Assembly (NCBI GenBank): GCA_031430015.1
Contig: JANPAR010000188.1
Coordinates: 1-33,822 of the forward strand
Source: CANJDH01 sp031430015
GTDB taxonomy: Bacteria > Pseudomonadota > Gammaproteobacteria > Burkholderiales > JAEUOS01
DNA: 33,822 bases
Reading direction: 5' to 3'
How positions within the stretch are numbered: the stretch's first letter is position 1; the number at the start of each line of letters is the position of its first letter. A program made the position numbers and the translations under genes. Positions 22,062 through 30,304 of the stretch are shown piece by piece. The notes beneath the pieces were generated by a model that saw nothing but the letters and a program-made list of their open reading frames with translations, was not told where the DNA came from and searched no databases.

Positions 22062-23024
22062 ATGCTTAGCAGACCCGCTCTGGCAGCCATTCTTGGCGGT
22101 GTCATCACCTGGGGAACCATGCTTCCGGCAGATGCCCAGGAAGCCTTTCCCAACCGCCCGGTGCAACTCATCATGCCCTTCGGTCCGGGCGGTTCCGACG
22201 CGATGTTCCGCGCCTTTGCCGCTTCGATGAGCAATGTGATGAAGCAGCAATTCGTGGTGATCAACCGCGAAGGCGCGTCCGGGCGCATCGGAACGTCGCA
22301 AGTTGCAGTGGCACGGCCAGACGGCTACACGCTGCTGGTCGGTCCGACCACACCCATCACCAACCTGCCGTACACGATGAAGGATTTGCCTTACCAGTTC
22401 GACTCCTTCGATTACGTGTGCCAGGTGTTCGTCAACCCCTTCACCATCACGGTACGCAAAGACTCGCCCTACAAGAGTTTGAAAGACATTCTCGATGCAG
22501 CACGCGCCAATCCGGGCAAGCTCAACTACGGCCATGCAGGCGTGTTCACCGGGCCCCACATCAATGTCGAGACACTTTCCAAACAGGCCAGCGTGAAGAT
22601 GCAGGACCTGCCGTTCCGCGGCGATGCGGCCATGCTGCTGCGCCTGCTCGGCGGCGACCTCGACTTTGGCGTCAACTCCACCGGCGCGATTTCGACCCGG
22701 CCGGACGTGCGGCCGATTGCGGTGTTCTGGGATCGGCGCCACCCGGCGCTGCCCAATGTGCCGACGGTGACCGAGCTTGGCTACCCGAGTTCGCCCCCCG
22801 GCTATCAGGGCGTGTTCGCGCCCAAGGGCACGCCGCGCCCCATCATCGAGACGCTCGAAAAAGGCTGCGATGCAGCCACGCAGGATGAGTCCCTCAAGGG
22901 TCACGCCATGCGCCAGGGCGTGCCGATCGTGTTCCTGACCAGCGCCCAGTTCGCGCAGTTGGCAAGAGCCGACCATGAGTTGAAAGGCCGCATTCATCGC
23001 GAGCTCGGATTGAAAGCGGAGTAG
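22062..23024 (+). CDS. Bug/TctC-family periplasmic solute receptor
   Basis: This is a third intact Bug receptor, 320 residues, with Shine-Dalgarno AGGGAGA before ATG 22062. The signal peptide ends LPADA before QE (residue 25). Bug blocks are RPVQLIMPFGPGGSDAMFRA, REGASGRIGTSQVAVARPDG, YTLLVGPTTPITNLPYTMKD and NYGHAGVFTGPHINVETLSK. It is more diverged than the other two: the usual YxSxGxGT segment is YGHAGVFTG and HIPYKG is replaced by DLPFRGDAAMLLRLLGGDL. It therefore probably binds a different ligand. It lies 30 bp after the FAH gene and about 50 bp before the alpha/beta hydrolase gene; a small hairpin (GTTCGC at 23031-23036, GCGAAC at 23045-23050) follows it. Confidence 0.92.
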   Translation: MLSRPALAAILGGVITWGTMLPADAQEAFPNRPVQLIMPFGPGGSDAMFRAFAASMSNVMKQQFVVINREGASGRIGTSQVAVARPDGYTLLVGPTTPITNLPYTMKDLPYQFDSFDYVCQVFVNPFTITVRKDSPYKSLKDILDAARANPGKLNYGHAGVFTGPHINVETLSKQASVKMQDLPFRGDAAMLLRLLGGDLDFGVNSTGAISTRPDVRPIAVFWDRRHPALPNVPTVTELGYPSSPPGYQGVFAPKGTPRPIIETLEKGCDAATQDESLKGHAMRQGVPIVFLTSAQFAQLARADHELKGRIHRELGLKAE

Positions 23025-23073
23025 GCGCACGTTCGCCACTTCAAGCGAACAGACCAGTACGATTGATACAGTC

Positions 23074-24273
23074 ATGACGCCAGCCGCACCCCGCTTCGAC
23101 CGCGTCCCTGTCATCGTCAGCTTCGCCGAGCAGGTGAAGATGACCGAAACCTATGGCTTTGCCGGGAGTCAGGGAAAAACTTTTCTCGAAGGCCAGCGCT
23201 TGGTACCGCTGGATGCTAGCGGCAAACCGCGGCCGGGCGACACAGTATTCATCTTCATGCATCCAGCCTCGACACTGCAATTGCTGCCGATGCCCACGGC
23301 GCTTGCCGAAGCAGGTCTGCATGTCCTGTGCGCGGGCAGCCGCTACGCGAAAAACGACAGTGCCCTGATCATGGAGAAAGTGGTCTACGACCTCGGCCAA
23401 TACATTCGCCACGCGAAGGAAGATCTCGGCTACCAAAAAATCGTGCTGGTCGGCTGGTCGGGTGGCGGTTCGTTGTCCTTGTTCTATCAGGCGCAGGCCG
23501 AGCGCGCGGACATCACGCATACCGCTGCCGGTGATCCCTATGACCTCACAGCAGCCAACTTGCCGCGCGCTGACGGCATCATCTTCATCGCCGCGCATTT
23601 GAGCCGCGCCGAGACCATGACCGAGTGGCTCGACCCTTCAGTGCTGGACGAATCGAATCCCGATGCACGTGATGCCGCGCTCGATATCTACTCATCCGCC
23701 TGCCCGCACCAGCCGCCCTTCACAGGTGAATTCGTCGCGCGCTTTCGCGCCGCGCAAGTGGCGCGCAACCGCAAGATCACGACGTGGGCCGAGACGTTGC
23801 TCACGCAATTGCAGGCGCGCAAGGACGGCGAGATCGAGCGCGCCTTCGTCGTCCACCGCACCATGTGCGATGTGCGCTGGATCGACTCGAGCATCGACCC
23901 GAACGGCCGCAAACCCAACTGGTGTTACCTCGGCGACCCGCGCACGGTGAACGTCGGACCGGTCGGCATGGCGCGCTTCTCGACGCTGCGCTCGTGGCTG
24001 TCGCAATGGTCATTCGACAAGTCGAACGCCAAGGGCACCGTCAACGCGGCGAAAGTGCGCGAGACACCGGTGCTGCAAATCGTCAACCAGGCCGACGACG
24101 CCGTGCCTGCCACGCACAACCCCGCAATCCGTGCCGCGCTCGCGACGCCGGACAAGGAGTATCTGGAGATTGTCGGCGCGAACCACTATTACCTGGGGCA
24201 GCCCGCACAGTTGCAGCTCTGCATCGATGCGGTGATTGACTGGAGCAGGCGCAAAGGATTGCTGGCCTGCTAG
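23074..24273 (+). CDS. Alpha/beta-fold hydrolase, 399 residues
   Basis: This is a serine hydrolase of the alpha/beta fold. The nucleophile elbow is VLVGWSGGGSLSLFY (S129), the acid is probably D341 or D342 in NQADDAVPATHNP, and the base is H371 in GANHYYLG. The oxyanion strand is FIFMHPASTLQLLPM. The lid region between is long (about 200 residues), with several Trp and Cys residues, so it is larger than typical meta-cleavage hydrolases. There is no signal peptide, so it is cytoplasmic. It is the last gene of the plus-strand group and may hydrolyse an ester, thioester or ring-cleavage product. Convergent with the second FAH gene, with a repeat between them. I cannot name a closer subfamily. 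Confidence 0.87.
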   Translation: MTPAAPRFDRVPVIVSFAEQVKMTETYGFAGSQGKTFLEGQRLVPLDASGKPRPGDTVFIFMHPASTLQLLPMPTALAEAGLHVLCAGSRYAKNDSALIMEKVVYDLGQYIRHAKEDLGYQKIVLVGWSGGGSLSLFYQAQAERADITHTAAGDPYDLTAANLPRADGIIFIAAHLSRAETMTEWLDPSVLDESNPDARDAALDIYSSACPHQPPFTGEFVARFRAAQVARNRKITTWAETLLTQLQARKDGEIERAFVVHRTMCDVRWIDSSIDPNGRKPNWCYLGDPRTVNVGPVGMARFSTLRSWLSQWSFDKSNAKGTVNAAKVRETPVLQIVNQADDAVPATHNPAIRAALATPDKEYLEIVGANHYYLGQPAQLQLCIDAVIDWSRRKGLLAC

Positions 24274-24283
24274 AGGGTAATGC

Positions 24284-24316
24284 GGAGAAGAGCCGCTCCC
24301 ACCAACGGTTTCGAAG
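24284..24316. repeat. Intergenic repeat GAGCCGCTCCCACCAACGG between convergent genes
   Basis: AAGAGCCGCTCCCACCA (24288-24304) recurs exactly at 31579-31595 inside the SDR gene, and in diverged form near 26167. The adjoining CCAACGGTTTCGAA (24302-24315) is the exact inverse of TTCGAAACCGTTGG in repeat copy B (9312-9325). This looks like a REP-like family linked to the TTGGT repeats. Confidence 0.6.
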
Positions 24317-25315
24317 CTATTTTCCGGTGCGCACAAACCGGTTGCGCAACACGCCAATGCCCTCGACTTCCAACTCGACGACATCGCCCGGTTTCAAGAA
24401 GCGCATCTGCTCCAGCCCACAGCCACTGCCTACCGTGCCTGAGCCAAAGAACTCTCCAGACACCAAGGTTTCGGAGCGCGATGCATGGGCGATGCAGTCT
24501 TCGAATTTCCAGTGCATGTCGCGCGAATTACCGCCGCCCCAGCGCTCGCCGTTGACGCGCACTTCCATGTTGAGGCGGTAAGGGTTGCCGATTTCATCTG
24601 CGGTGACGAGGCACGGCCCGAGGATGTTGCCTGTGTCGAAGTCCTTGCCCTTGCCGGGGCCGAGCTGACCCGGCATTTCGAGCATCTGCTCGTCGCGCGC
24701 TGACACATCGTTGAAGATGGTGTAGCCGAAGATGTGTTCGCGCGCCTTAGCCTTGATGATGTCGCGCCCGGGCTTGCCGATGAAACAGCCGAACTCGAGT
24801 TCGAAATCGAGTTGCTTCGAAAACGCGGGCCATTGCACCTCGTGTTCCGTGCCAATCACGTTGAGCCGGTTCGGGTGATAAAAAATCGGTCGCTCGTACC
24901 AGACCTGCGGAATCGCCAGAACCCCCTTTGCCTCCATCTCGCGCAGCGCAGCCGCCGGATCAACCGCGCTGGCGGCGCGCACTTTGCGTAACGCGCCGAA
25001 CGCCTGCACCAGATGTTTTTCGAAACACAGGAAGTCACGCATCTGCGGCGGTTGCGGAATCGGCGCGAGCAGCTTGATGGCACCGCGCTCGCGTGTTGCC
25101 GATTTGCTGCGCGCCGCGCCCTTGATGAGTTTCGCCGCCAGCTCGAGCGCGTCATCCCCCGTCTGTGCCATCGCCAGCACGCTTGCGAGCATGGGAGAAG
25201 ACTTGCCTTGACGAGCGCGATGCGCCGCCTGCAAATCGAGCACAGCGCGCTCGCCATCGATGAGCACACCAGCACGCGCCGCACCGCGTTGCGCTTCAAA
25301 GGTCACCAATTTCAT
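24317..25315 (-). CDS. Fumarylacetoacetate hydrolase (FAH) family protein, second paralogue
   Basis: This is a 332-residue FAH-fold enzyme, paralogous to the one at 21093. Metal ligands are DFELEFGCFIGKPG (E172, E174) and IFNDVSARDEQ (D203); then GPGKGKDFDTGNILGPCLVT and GSGTVGSGCGLEQMRFLKPG. It starts MKLVTFEAQRGAARAGVLID and shares QMRDFLCFEKHL with the paralogue. GGAGGGG precedes ATG 25315. Compared with the paralogue it has a longer N-terminal domain and an insert around RKVRAASAVDPAAALREMEA. It lies on the opposite strand, divergent from the cupin gene (107 bp apart). It could handle a related diketo-acid. Function within the family is not resolved. Confidence 0.93.
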   Translation of the reverse strand: MKLVTFEAQRGAARAGVLIDGERAVLDLQAAHRARQGKSSPMLASVLAMAQTGDDALELAAKLIKGAARSKSATRERGAIKLLAPIPQPPQMRDFLCFEKHLVQAFGALRKVRAASAVDPAAALREMEAKGVLAIPQVWYERPIFYHPNRLNVIGTEHEVQWPAFSKQLDFELEFGCFIGKPGRDIIKAKAREHIFGYTIFNDVSARDEQMLEMPGQLGPGKGKDFDTGNILGPCLVTADEIGNPYRLNMEVRVNGERWGGGNSRDMHWKFEDCIAHASRSETLVSGEFFGSGTVGSGCGLEQMRFLKPGDVVELEVEGIGVLRNRFVRTGK

Positions 25316-25422
25316 CCTGCCCCTCCGCGTTGTTGCACAATGAATTTGCTACAGTATCAAAGATCATGGCGCGACACGGCGCTGCGCAACATCACACAAC
25401 ATCACAACGAGGAGACAAGATC

Positions 25423-26124
25423 ATGGTCTGGAGAGTTCGCAGGGTGGTCACCGGTCACGACAAGAACGGCAAGTCGATGTTCGTGGTGGATGGCGCAGCG
25501 CCCAACATCAAGGAGATGGCGTCGATGCCGGGTCTGGCACTCACCGACTTGTGGGTCACCAATGGTTCACCAGCCGACAACAGCAGCAATGCCGATGCGG
25601 CCGACCGGCCCATTGTGCTTGAGCCGCCTGCGAACGGCAGCATCCTGCGCATCGTCGAGTTCCCGCCGGATTCGGCCTGGCGCAATCAGGCCGACGCCAA
25701 AGCCGCGTTTGATTCCATCGGCGCCGGCCACGCCAAGGATGGCTCGACCGCTGACCCGATGATGCACACCACCGCCACGGTCGACTACCTCATCATTTTG
25801 AAAGGCGAGATCTACGCCATCATGGAGCATGGCGAGACATTGCTCCGCCCGGGTGACATCATGATTCAGCGCGGCACCAATCATTCATGGAGTGTGCGCG
25901 GCACCGAGCCGTGCATTCTGGCGGCAATCCTCATCAATGCCAAGCCGCTGGGGTTGGCGGCGGTGCATGCAAAGAAGGCGGCAAAGAAAAAGACAACGAG
26001 CGCAGCGAAAAAACAGGCTGTGCGGAAGCCGTCGAAGAAGCCGGCATCCAAGCCCGCTGCGTCAAAAAAAGCCGCCAAAAAAGCCGTGAAGAAAGCCGCG
26101 CGAAAGCCAGCCAAAAAGCACTAG
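25423..26124 (+). CDS. Cupin-domain protein with a histone H1-like Lys/Ala-rich C-terminal tail
   Basis: This is a 233-residue protein with two parts. Residues 1-182 are a cupin-type protein (MVWRVRRVVTGHDKNGKSMF, EFPPDSAWRNQADAKAAF, MMHTTATVDYLIILKGEIYA, LLRPGDIMIQRGTNHSWSVR), with a cupin barrel whose metal-type residues H (MHTT), E (KGEI) and H (NHSW) are partly present. Cupins of this sort are known near aromatic catabolic genes. The last 51 residues, after HA, hold 20 Lys, 2 Arg and 15 Ala in KKAAKK/KKPASKP-like repeats, resembling bacterial histone H1-like or AlgP tails that bind DNA. The start at ATG 25423 is set by GAGGAG upstream, and a duplicated CAACATCACA (25387-25406) precedes it. 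The tail is in frame and ends with a stop. Its role is unknown. Confidence 0.88.
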   Translation: MVWRVRRVVTGHDKNGKSMFVVDGAAPNIKEMASMPGLALTDLWVTNGSPADNSSNADAADRPIVLEPPANGSILRIVEFPPDSAWRNQADAKAAFDSIGAGHAKDGSTADPMMHTTATVDYLIILKGEIYAIMEHGETLLRPGDIMIQRGTNHSWSVRGTEPCILAAILINAKPLGLAAVHAKKAAKKKTTSAAKKQAVRKPSKKPASKPAASKKAAKKAVKKAARKPAKKH

Positions 26125-26165
26125 GCACTGCAGCTGAACCACCCGGTTGTTACCCGCACGGCTCA

Positions 26166-26190
26166 AAGAATGGCTCCCACCAAGGCTTGC
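26166..26190. repeat. Diverged copy of the GCTCCCACCA repeat
   Basis: AAGAATGGCTCCCACCAAGG (26167-26186) resembles the 24284 repeat and has the inverted TTGGT core (ACCAA at 26179-26183). It lies in the 90-bp gap between the cupin and acyl-CoA ligase genes. Confidence 0.4.
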
Positions 26191-26214
26191 GGGCCACACC
26201 CTGTCTGAGGCTCA

Positions 26215-27777
26215 ATGAATATCGCCCTGCTCCTTGCGCGCGCCGCGCGCGCCCATCCGCATGCGCCAGCGCTCGCGCATGGCACCCGAGTCGTCGCCGA
26301 CTACGCCGCGCTGCACGAACGCGCTGCGCGCCTCGCCGGCGCGCTCACGGCGCAGGGCCTCAAGCCAGTTGACCGCATCGCGCTGGTGATGCGCAATCAT
26401 CCGGCCTATCTCGAACTTTTCCTCGCCGCCTGGCATGCGGGCCTCGTCGCCGTGCCGGTCAACTCCAGGCTGCACGCGAAAGAGCTGGCTTACATCTTCG
26501 AAAACTGCGGCGCGTCCGTGGTGTTTGCCAGCGCAAACACGGTGAGCGCATGCGAGCAGGGGGCGGCGCTGGCCGCGACAGCTTCCGGCGTGGCGCGGCA
26601 GGTGATTGCGATTGAGTCCACGGCCTTTGCGCAACTCGGCACCCACACACCGCTCCCCATGCAGGCGCGCGGCGATGACGACCTCGCCTGGTTGTTCTAC
26701 ACCAGCGGCACGACCGGCCGGCCCAAGGGCGTGATGCTGTCGCACGGCAACCTGATGGCGGCAGCGCTCAACTACTTCAGCAATGTCGACACCATCGCGC
26801 GCGAGGATTGCATCGTGCATGCCGCGCCGATGTCGCACGGCTCGGGCATGTACATCGTGCCACATCTGGTGCAGGCAGCGTGCAACGTGGTGCCCGAGTC
26901 CGGCGCGTTTGAGGCCGACGAGATCGCAGCGCTGTGCAATCACCATGCCGGTGTCACCATGTTCGCCGCCCCGACCATGGTCAAACGCCTGGTGGAAGCG
27001 CCGTTGCGATCGATGCCCAATGGCGGCGCAATGCCTGGCCTCAAGACCATCGTCTATGGTGGCGGGCCGATGTATGTGGCCGACATCAAGGCCGGCATGG
27101 CGCGCTTCGGTCAACGCTTCGCACAGATTTACGGCCAGGGCGAGTCGCCGATGACGATTACCGCAAGCGGCAAGGCGATCCACGCCGACACCGCGCATCC
27201 GCGCTACGAAGCGCGCATTGGCTCGGTCGGATTGCCTTTTGCCGGCGTTGAAGTCATGGTCGCCGATGATGATGACCGCGAACTGCCCACGGGCGAAATC
27301 GGCGAGATCTGCGTGCGCGGCCCGGTCATCATGCGCGGCTACTGGCAAAACGAAGCGGCGTCCGCTACCGCGCTGCGCAACGGCTGGCTGCACACCGGCG
27401 ATGTCGGCGGGTTTGATGAGGAAGGCTTCCTCACGCTCAAAGACCGCAGCAAGGATCTCATCATCTCGGGCGGCTCCAACATTTATCCGCGTGAAGTGGA
27501 AGAAGCCCTGCTGCTGCATCCCGAGGTAGCCGAAGTCTCGGTGGTCGGGCGCGCGCATGCCGAGTGGGGTGAGGAAGTGATTGCCTTTGTGGTGGCAAGA
27601 GCGTCGGGGACTCGGTCCAGCGGTGCCGGCACGCTTGATCCGCCTACCCTTGACGCCCATTGCCTCGACCACATCGCGCGTTTCAAGCGGCCCAAGCAAT
27701 ATCGATTTGTGGACACGCTGCCGAAAAACGAGGCCGGCAAGGTGCTCAAGACCGAGCTGCGCAAGCTGCTTGACTGA
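26215..27777 (+). CDS. Acyl-CoA synthetase / AMP-dependent ligase
   Basis: This is an ANL-superfamily ligase, 520 residues, activating a carboxylic acid through an acyl-AMP to the CoA thioester. Motifs in order: P-loop YTSGTTGRPKG (162-172), YGQGESPM (A5), GWLHTGDVGGFDEEGFLTLK (A7), DRSKDLIISGGSNIYPREVE (A8) and PKNEAGKVLKTELRKLL with catalytic Lys K509 (A10). ATG 26215 (MNIALLLARAARAHPHAPAL) is the normal start for this family. It follows the cupin gene by about 90 bp and is convergent with the restriction-modification-like genes. It may supply the CoA thioester used by the crotonase, CoA-transferases and acyl-CoA dehydrogenase nearby. Medium-chain or aromatic acid specificity cannot be distinguished. 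Confidence 0.94.
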   Translation: MNIALLLARAARAHPHAPALAHGTRVVADYAALHERAARLAGALTAQGLKPVDRIALVMRNHPAYLELFLAAWHAGLVAVPVNSRLHAKELAYIFENCGASVVFASANTVSACEQGAALAATASGVARQVIAIESTAFAQLGTHTPLPMQARGDDDLAWLFYTSGTTGRPKGVMLSHGNLMAAALNYFSNVDTIAREDCIVHAAPMSHGSGMYIVPHLVQAACNVVPESGAFEADEIAALCNHHAGVTMFAAPTMVKRLVEAPLRSMPNGGAMPGLKTIVYGGGPMYVADIKAGMARFGQRFAQIYGQGESPMTITASGKAIHADTAHPRYEARIGSVGLPFAGVEVMVADDDDRELPTGEIGEICVRGPVIMRGYWQNEAASATALRNGWLHTGDVGGFDEEGFLTLKDRSKDLIISGGSNIYPREVEEALLLHPEVAEVSVVGRAHAEWGEEVIAFVVARASGTRSSGAGTLDPPTLDAHCLDHIARFKRPKQYRFVDTLPKNEAGKVLKTELRKLLD

Positions 27778-27872
27778 GCAATCACCCTTGCGCCAGGCTG
27801 GAGAGGCGCATGGATCGGGAGTCTAAGCGGCTATGCCGCGAAGAATGGCTACTGGAGCCAGTTGGCGGGCAC

Positions 27873-28682
27873 TCAATCGATTCTTTTGCGATAGGCGGCC
27901 AGATCGTCTGGGGAAACGTCATCCGGCGCAACCAGGCGATAGTGCTTTTCCGCCGCAACCCGCACACCGCCGGAGCTTTGCTCAAATGCAAACATGGCGA
28001 TCACGTTATCCGTCATGAATTGGGTGGCAACCGGCGTGCAGATCAATCCTGGGAATTTGGCGGCACACAATGCGAAATCCTGTTCGATCTGGACAATACC
28101 CAAATTGTCGCTGCCACCCTTGGCCTGCACCGGGAACACATACTGTGCGCCGCGCCGGTCCACGCCGACGTAGATTTCATCGGTTTCGACCTGCCCCATG
28201 CCTTTGACCGTGGTGCGCAGATGGCTTTGCAGCGAATAGCAGACCACGCCGGTGAAAATGTCGATCAGACGGTTGTAGCGCACGCGTGCGAGCAGGGCCT
28301 GCTCATCGGTGAGCGCATATCTGACGATGATGCCCGGGGTCGCATCCGGAATCTTGGTTTCACCCAACAGCGGCGAAGGCGTGATGCGCGGTGCAGACAC
28401 TGCCGCAAACGTGTACAGCGCTTTGCCGCTGGGGCGGATCACCCACTCCAGACCCGGCGGCGCCTTGTCGAGAATGCTCGCGGGGAAGGCCGCGCGATAG
28501 CGGAAGCTGTAAATCACGTCTCCCAGATTCTTGGGCAATTCGATTTTCAGTTTCTTCGCCACGGTCACAAGTTCATCGCGAGCGAATTCGAACCCGGTAG
28601 CCCCAGGTTTGAAATGCGCGAAAAAGATCTTCTCGATGATCGCGCTATAGCGGTTTTGTTTCGGCTTAAGCGCCATCGCCAT
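27873..28682 (-). CDS. Candidate restriction endonuclease partner of the adjacent methyltransferase
   Basis: This is a 269-residue protein I cannot place in a named family. Context and motif suggest a nuclease: ETDEIYVGVDRRGAQYVFPV then QAKGG (about residues 166-190) fits the pattern acidic residue, strand, then Q/E-x-K of PD-(D/E)XK nucleases, here with Q186-A-K188. The N-terminus (MAMALKPKQNRYSAIIEKIF, FAHFKPGATGFEFARDELV) is basic and helical, and could bind DNA. The start follows the methyltransferase stop by nine bases with GAAAGG upstream, so they form an operon. Function as the endonuclease of a type II system is inference; no catalytic test can be made from sequence. Confidence 0.6.
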   Translation of the reverse strand: MAMALKPKQNRYSAIIEKIFFAHFKPGATGFEFARDELVTVAKKLKIELPKNLGDVIYSFRYRAAFPASILDKAPPGLEWVIRPSGKALYTFAAVSAPRITPSPLLGETKIPDATPGIIVRYALTDEQALLARVRYNRLIDIFTGVVCYSLQSHLRTTVKGMGQVETDEIYVGVDRRGAQYVFPVQAKGGSDNLGIVQIEQDFALCAAKFPGLICTPVATQFMTDNVIAMFAFEQSSGGVRVAAEKHYRLVAPDDVSPDDLAAYRKRID

Positions 28683-28691
28683 ACCTTTCGG

Positions 28692-30071
28692 TCATGCCCC
28701 AGGCCACGTCAGCACCAACACCTCTTCACGAATCTGCTCCTTCGTGGCGGTGGCCAGACGCGTGCGGAACAAATCGATGCTGTCCACCCGGTAACCCAAA
28801 CTCTCGGCGATTTCAGCCAGCAATTGCCCGGTGCGGATCATGACTTGCAGATACGATGCCTGATCGCCAACCACATATCCCAGACGCGCGCCGGGTTTGA
28901 GGAAAGGGCGCAGATCAGCCAAATGACGTGCCATGCCGCCAAAATAGAGCTTGGTGACACGCGCATACATGCGCTCGAAACCCGAGGTCTTGCCCATCGC
29001 GATGCGGCGGCGTTCGATTTCTTCGGCGATGTCCTGCACGCGGGAGAACTGCGCCACGAAAGTGTCGTCTTCGTCACCGCGATAGACACCACGCGTATTG
29101 GAGCGCAGCAGGGTTTTCTTGAGCGCGCGCATCTGCGTTTTGTCATTCACGAAACCGAGCAGTACCGACTCAAGGCGTGTCGTGCGCGTGTAATCCTTCT
29201 CATTCGGATAGGGTGGCGAAGTGAAGACGGCATCGATCGAGCCGGGCTCAAGGTGGCGCGCCATGTCGCGTGCGTCGGCCAGCGCGATGCGTGCGCTGGC
29301 GGCAGGCAAGTCCGGGGCACGCTCCAGATCATCAGCCATGATCTCGACGCGGCTGCGCCAGGCGGTCACGGCTGGTGTATCCACCTTGTAGCCGCGCACG
29401 CCGACCTCGGGACCGAAATGCAGGTTGCTGATCGACGACACCAACTCACGTGCGAGTGCGAGACGCAGCATGCCGCGCAGCTTGGGTGGTGCTTCTGCCT
29501 CGATCTTTTCGAGCAACACCAGCGCCTTGTGCAGCGGCACCGGGCTGATCGACCGTTTGAGCAATAAGGCTTCAGCCTCTGGCGGCAAGGTGCGCAAGGA
29601 CATTTCCGCGGGCAGTGCCTTGAGCGGATTCAACACCTCGTCCGCAAGTTTCAGGTGCTTGAGCTCACGCAACGCCGCATCCATCACCTTGTCAGCAGCA
29701 CGGCGTAACGTGCCGGGGCTGCAACTCCACGCGGTCTTGGTCACGCCGGCGAAATGCGCCATAGGATTGGCTTCAAGGCCAATCGCATCAATGCCATTGA
29801 GTTTGGCTTCGAGCACTGTGGTGCCAGTGCCGGAGAACGGGTCAAGCAAGGTTTGCCCCGGCGCAAGATCAAAGCGCGCGCAGTAATCACGCACCAGATG
29901 CGGCGGGAACGAGAGAACGAAGCGATACCAGTCGTGAAACGACTTGTCCGCGCCATCGACCTTGTTGATGACCGCGTTGGCGCGAATTGGCCCTGGAGCC
30001 ACCGCAGCGGGCGGTGAGATAAAAGGCGGAGTGAGAGTGGCGGGCGGCATGATGTGATCTACTTGAGTCAT
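28692..30071 (-). CDS. Site-specific DNA methyltransferase (N4-cytosine/N6-adenine type)
   Basis: This is a 459-residue amino-methyltransferase. The SAM-binding motif I is LLDPFSGTGTTVLEAKLNG (77-84 core) followed by AIGLEANP; the catalytic motif IV is AVFTSPPYPNEKDYTR (TSPPY at 284-288). TSPPY is typical of m4C enzymes, but m6A cannot be excluded. Motif I precedes motif IV with about 200 residues between, which probably hold the target-recognition part. ATG 30071 (MTQVDHIMPP) is preferred; the open frame extends upstream to 30248 without coding character. It is nine bases from the candidate nuclease gene. This module lies between the acyl-CoA ligase and a DUF2147 gene, on the strand opposite to both, which suggests insertion of a defence cassette into the catabolic region. 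Confidence 0.88.
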   Translation of the reverse strand: MTQVDHIMPPATLTPPFISPPAAVAPGPIRANAVINKVDGADKSFHDWYRFVLSFPPHLVRDYCARFDLAPGQTLLDPFSGTGTTVLEAKLNGIDAIGLEANPMAHFAGVTKTAWSCSPGTLRRAADKVMDAALRELKHLKLADEVLNPLKALPAEMSLRTLPPEAEALLLKRSISPVPLHKALVLLEKIEAEAPPKLRGMLRLALARELVSSISNLHFGPEVGVRGYKVDTPAVTAWRSRVEIMADDLERAPDLPAASARIALADARDMARHLEPGSIDAVFTSPPYPNEKDYTRTTRLESVLLGFVNDKTQMRALKKTLLRSNTRGVYRGDEDDTFVAQFSRVQDIAEEIERRRIAMGKTSGFERMYARVTKLYFGGMARHLADLRPFLKPGARLGYVVGDQASYLQVMIRTGQLLAEIAESLGYRVDSIDLFRTRLATATKEQIREEVLVLTWPGA

Positions 30072-30304
30072 TTTACATAGGGTACAGTTTTGGCTCTCCG
30101 CGTTTGGCGCACGTGATCCGGAAAATCCAAGATGCATCCCAGCGTGTCTATCAAAATGGCAGTCCTCATCAGCAGCATAGCCGCAGACTGTGCCGCCGTG
30201 CGCAACATATTGCACAATTACGCTACGCAATGCCCGCACACCTATCACTGATGATGATCTGGAGAATGGCTCCTGGAGCGCGTTTCAGGGCAATGCCCGC
30301 CTTG

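Noticed and set aside
23028..23052. Hairpin GTTCGC/GCGAAC after the Bug gene as terminator
   Set aside because: Only six base pairs and no T tract; not strong enough to list as a terminator.
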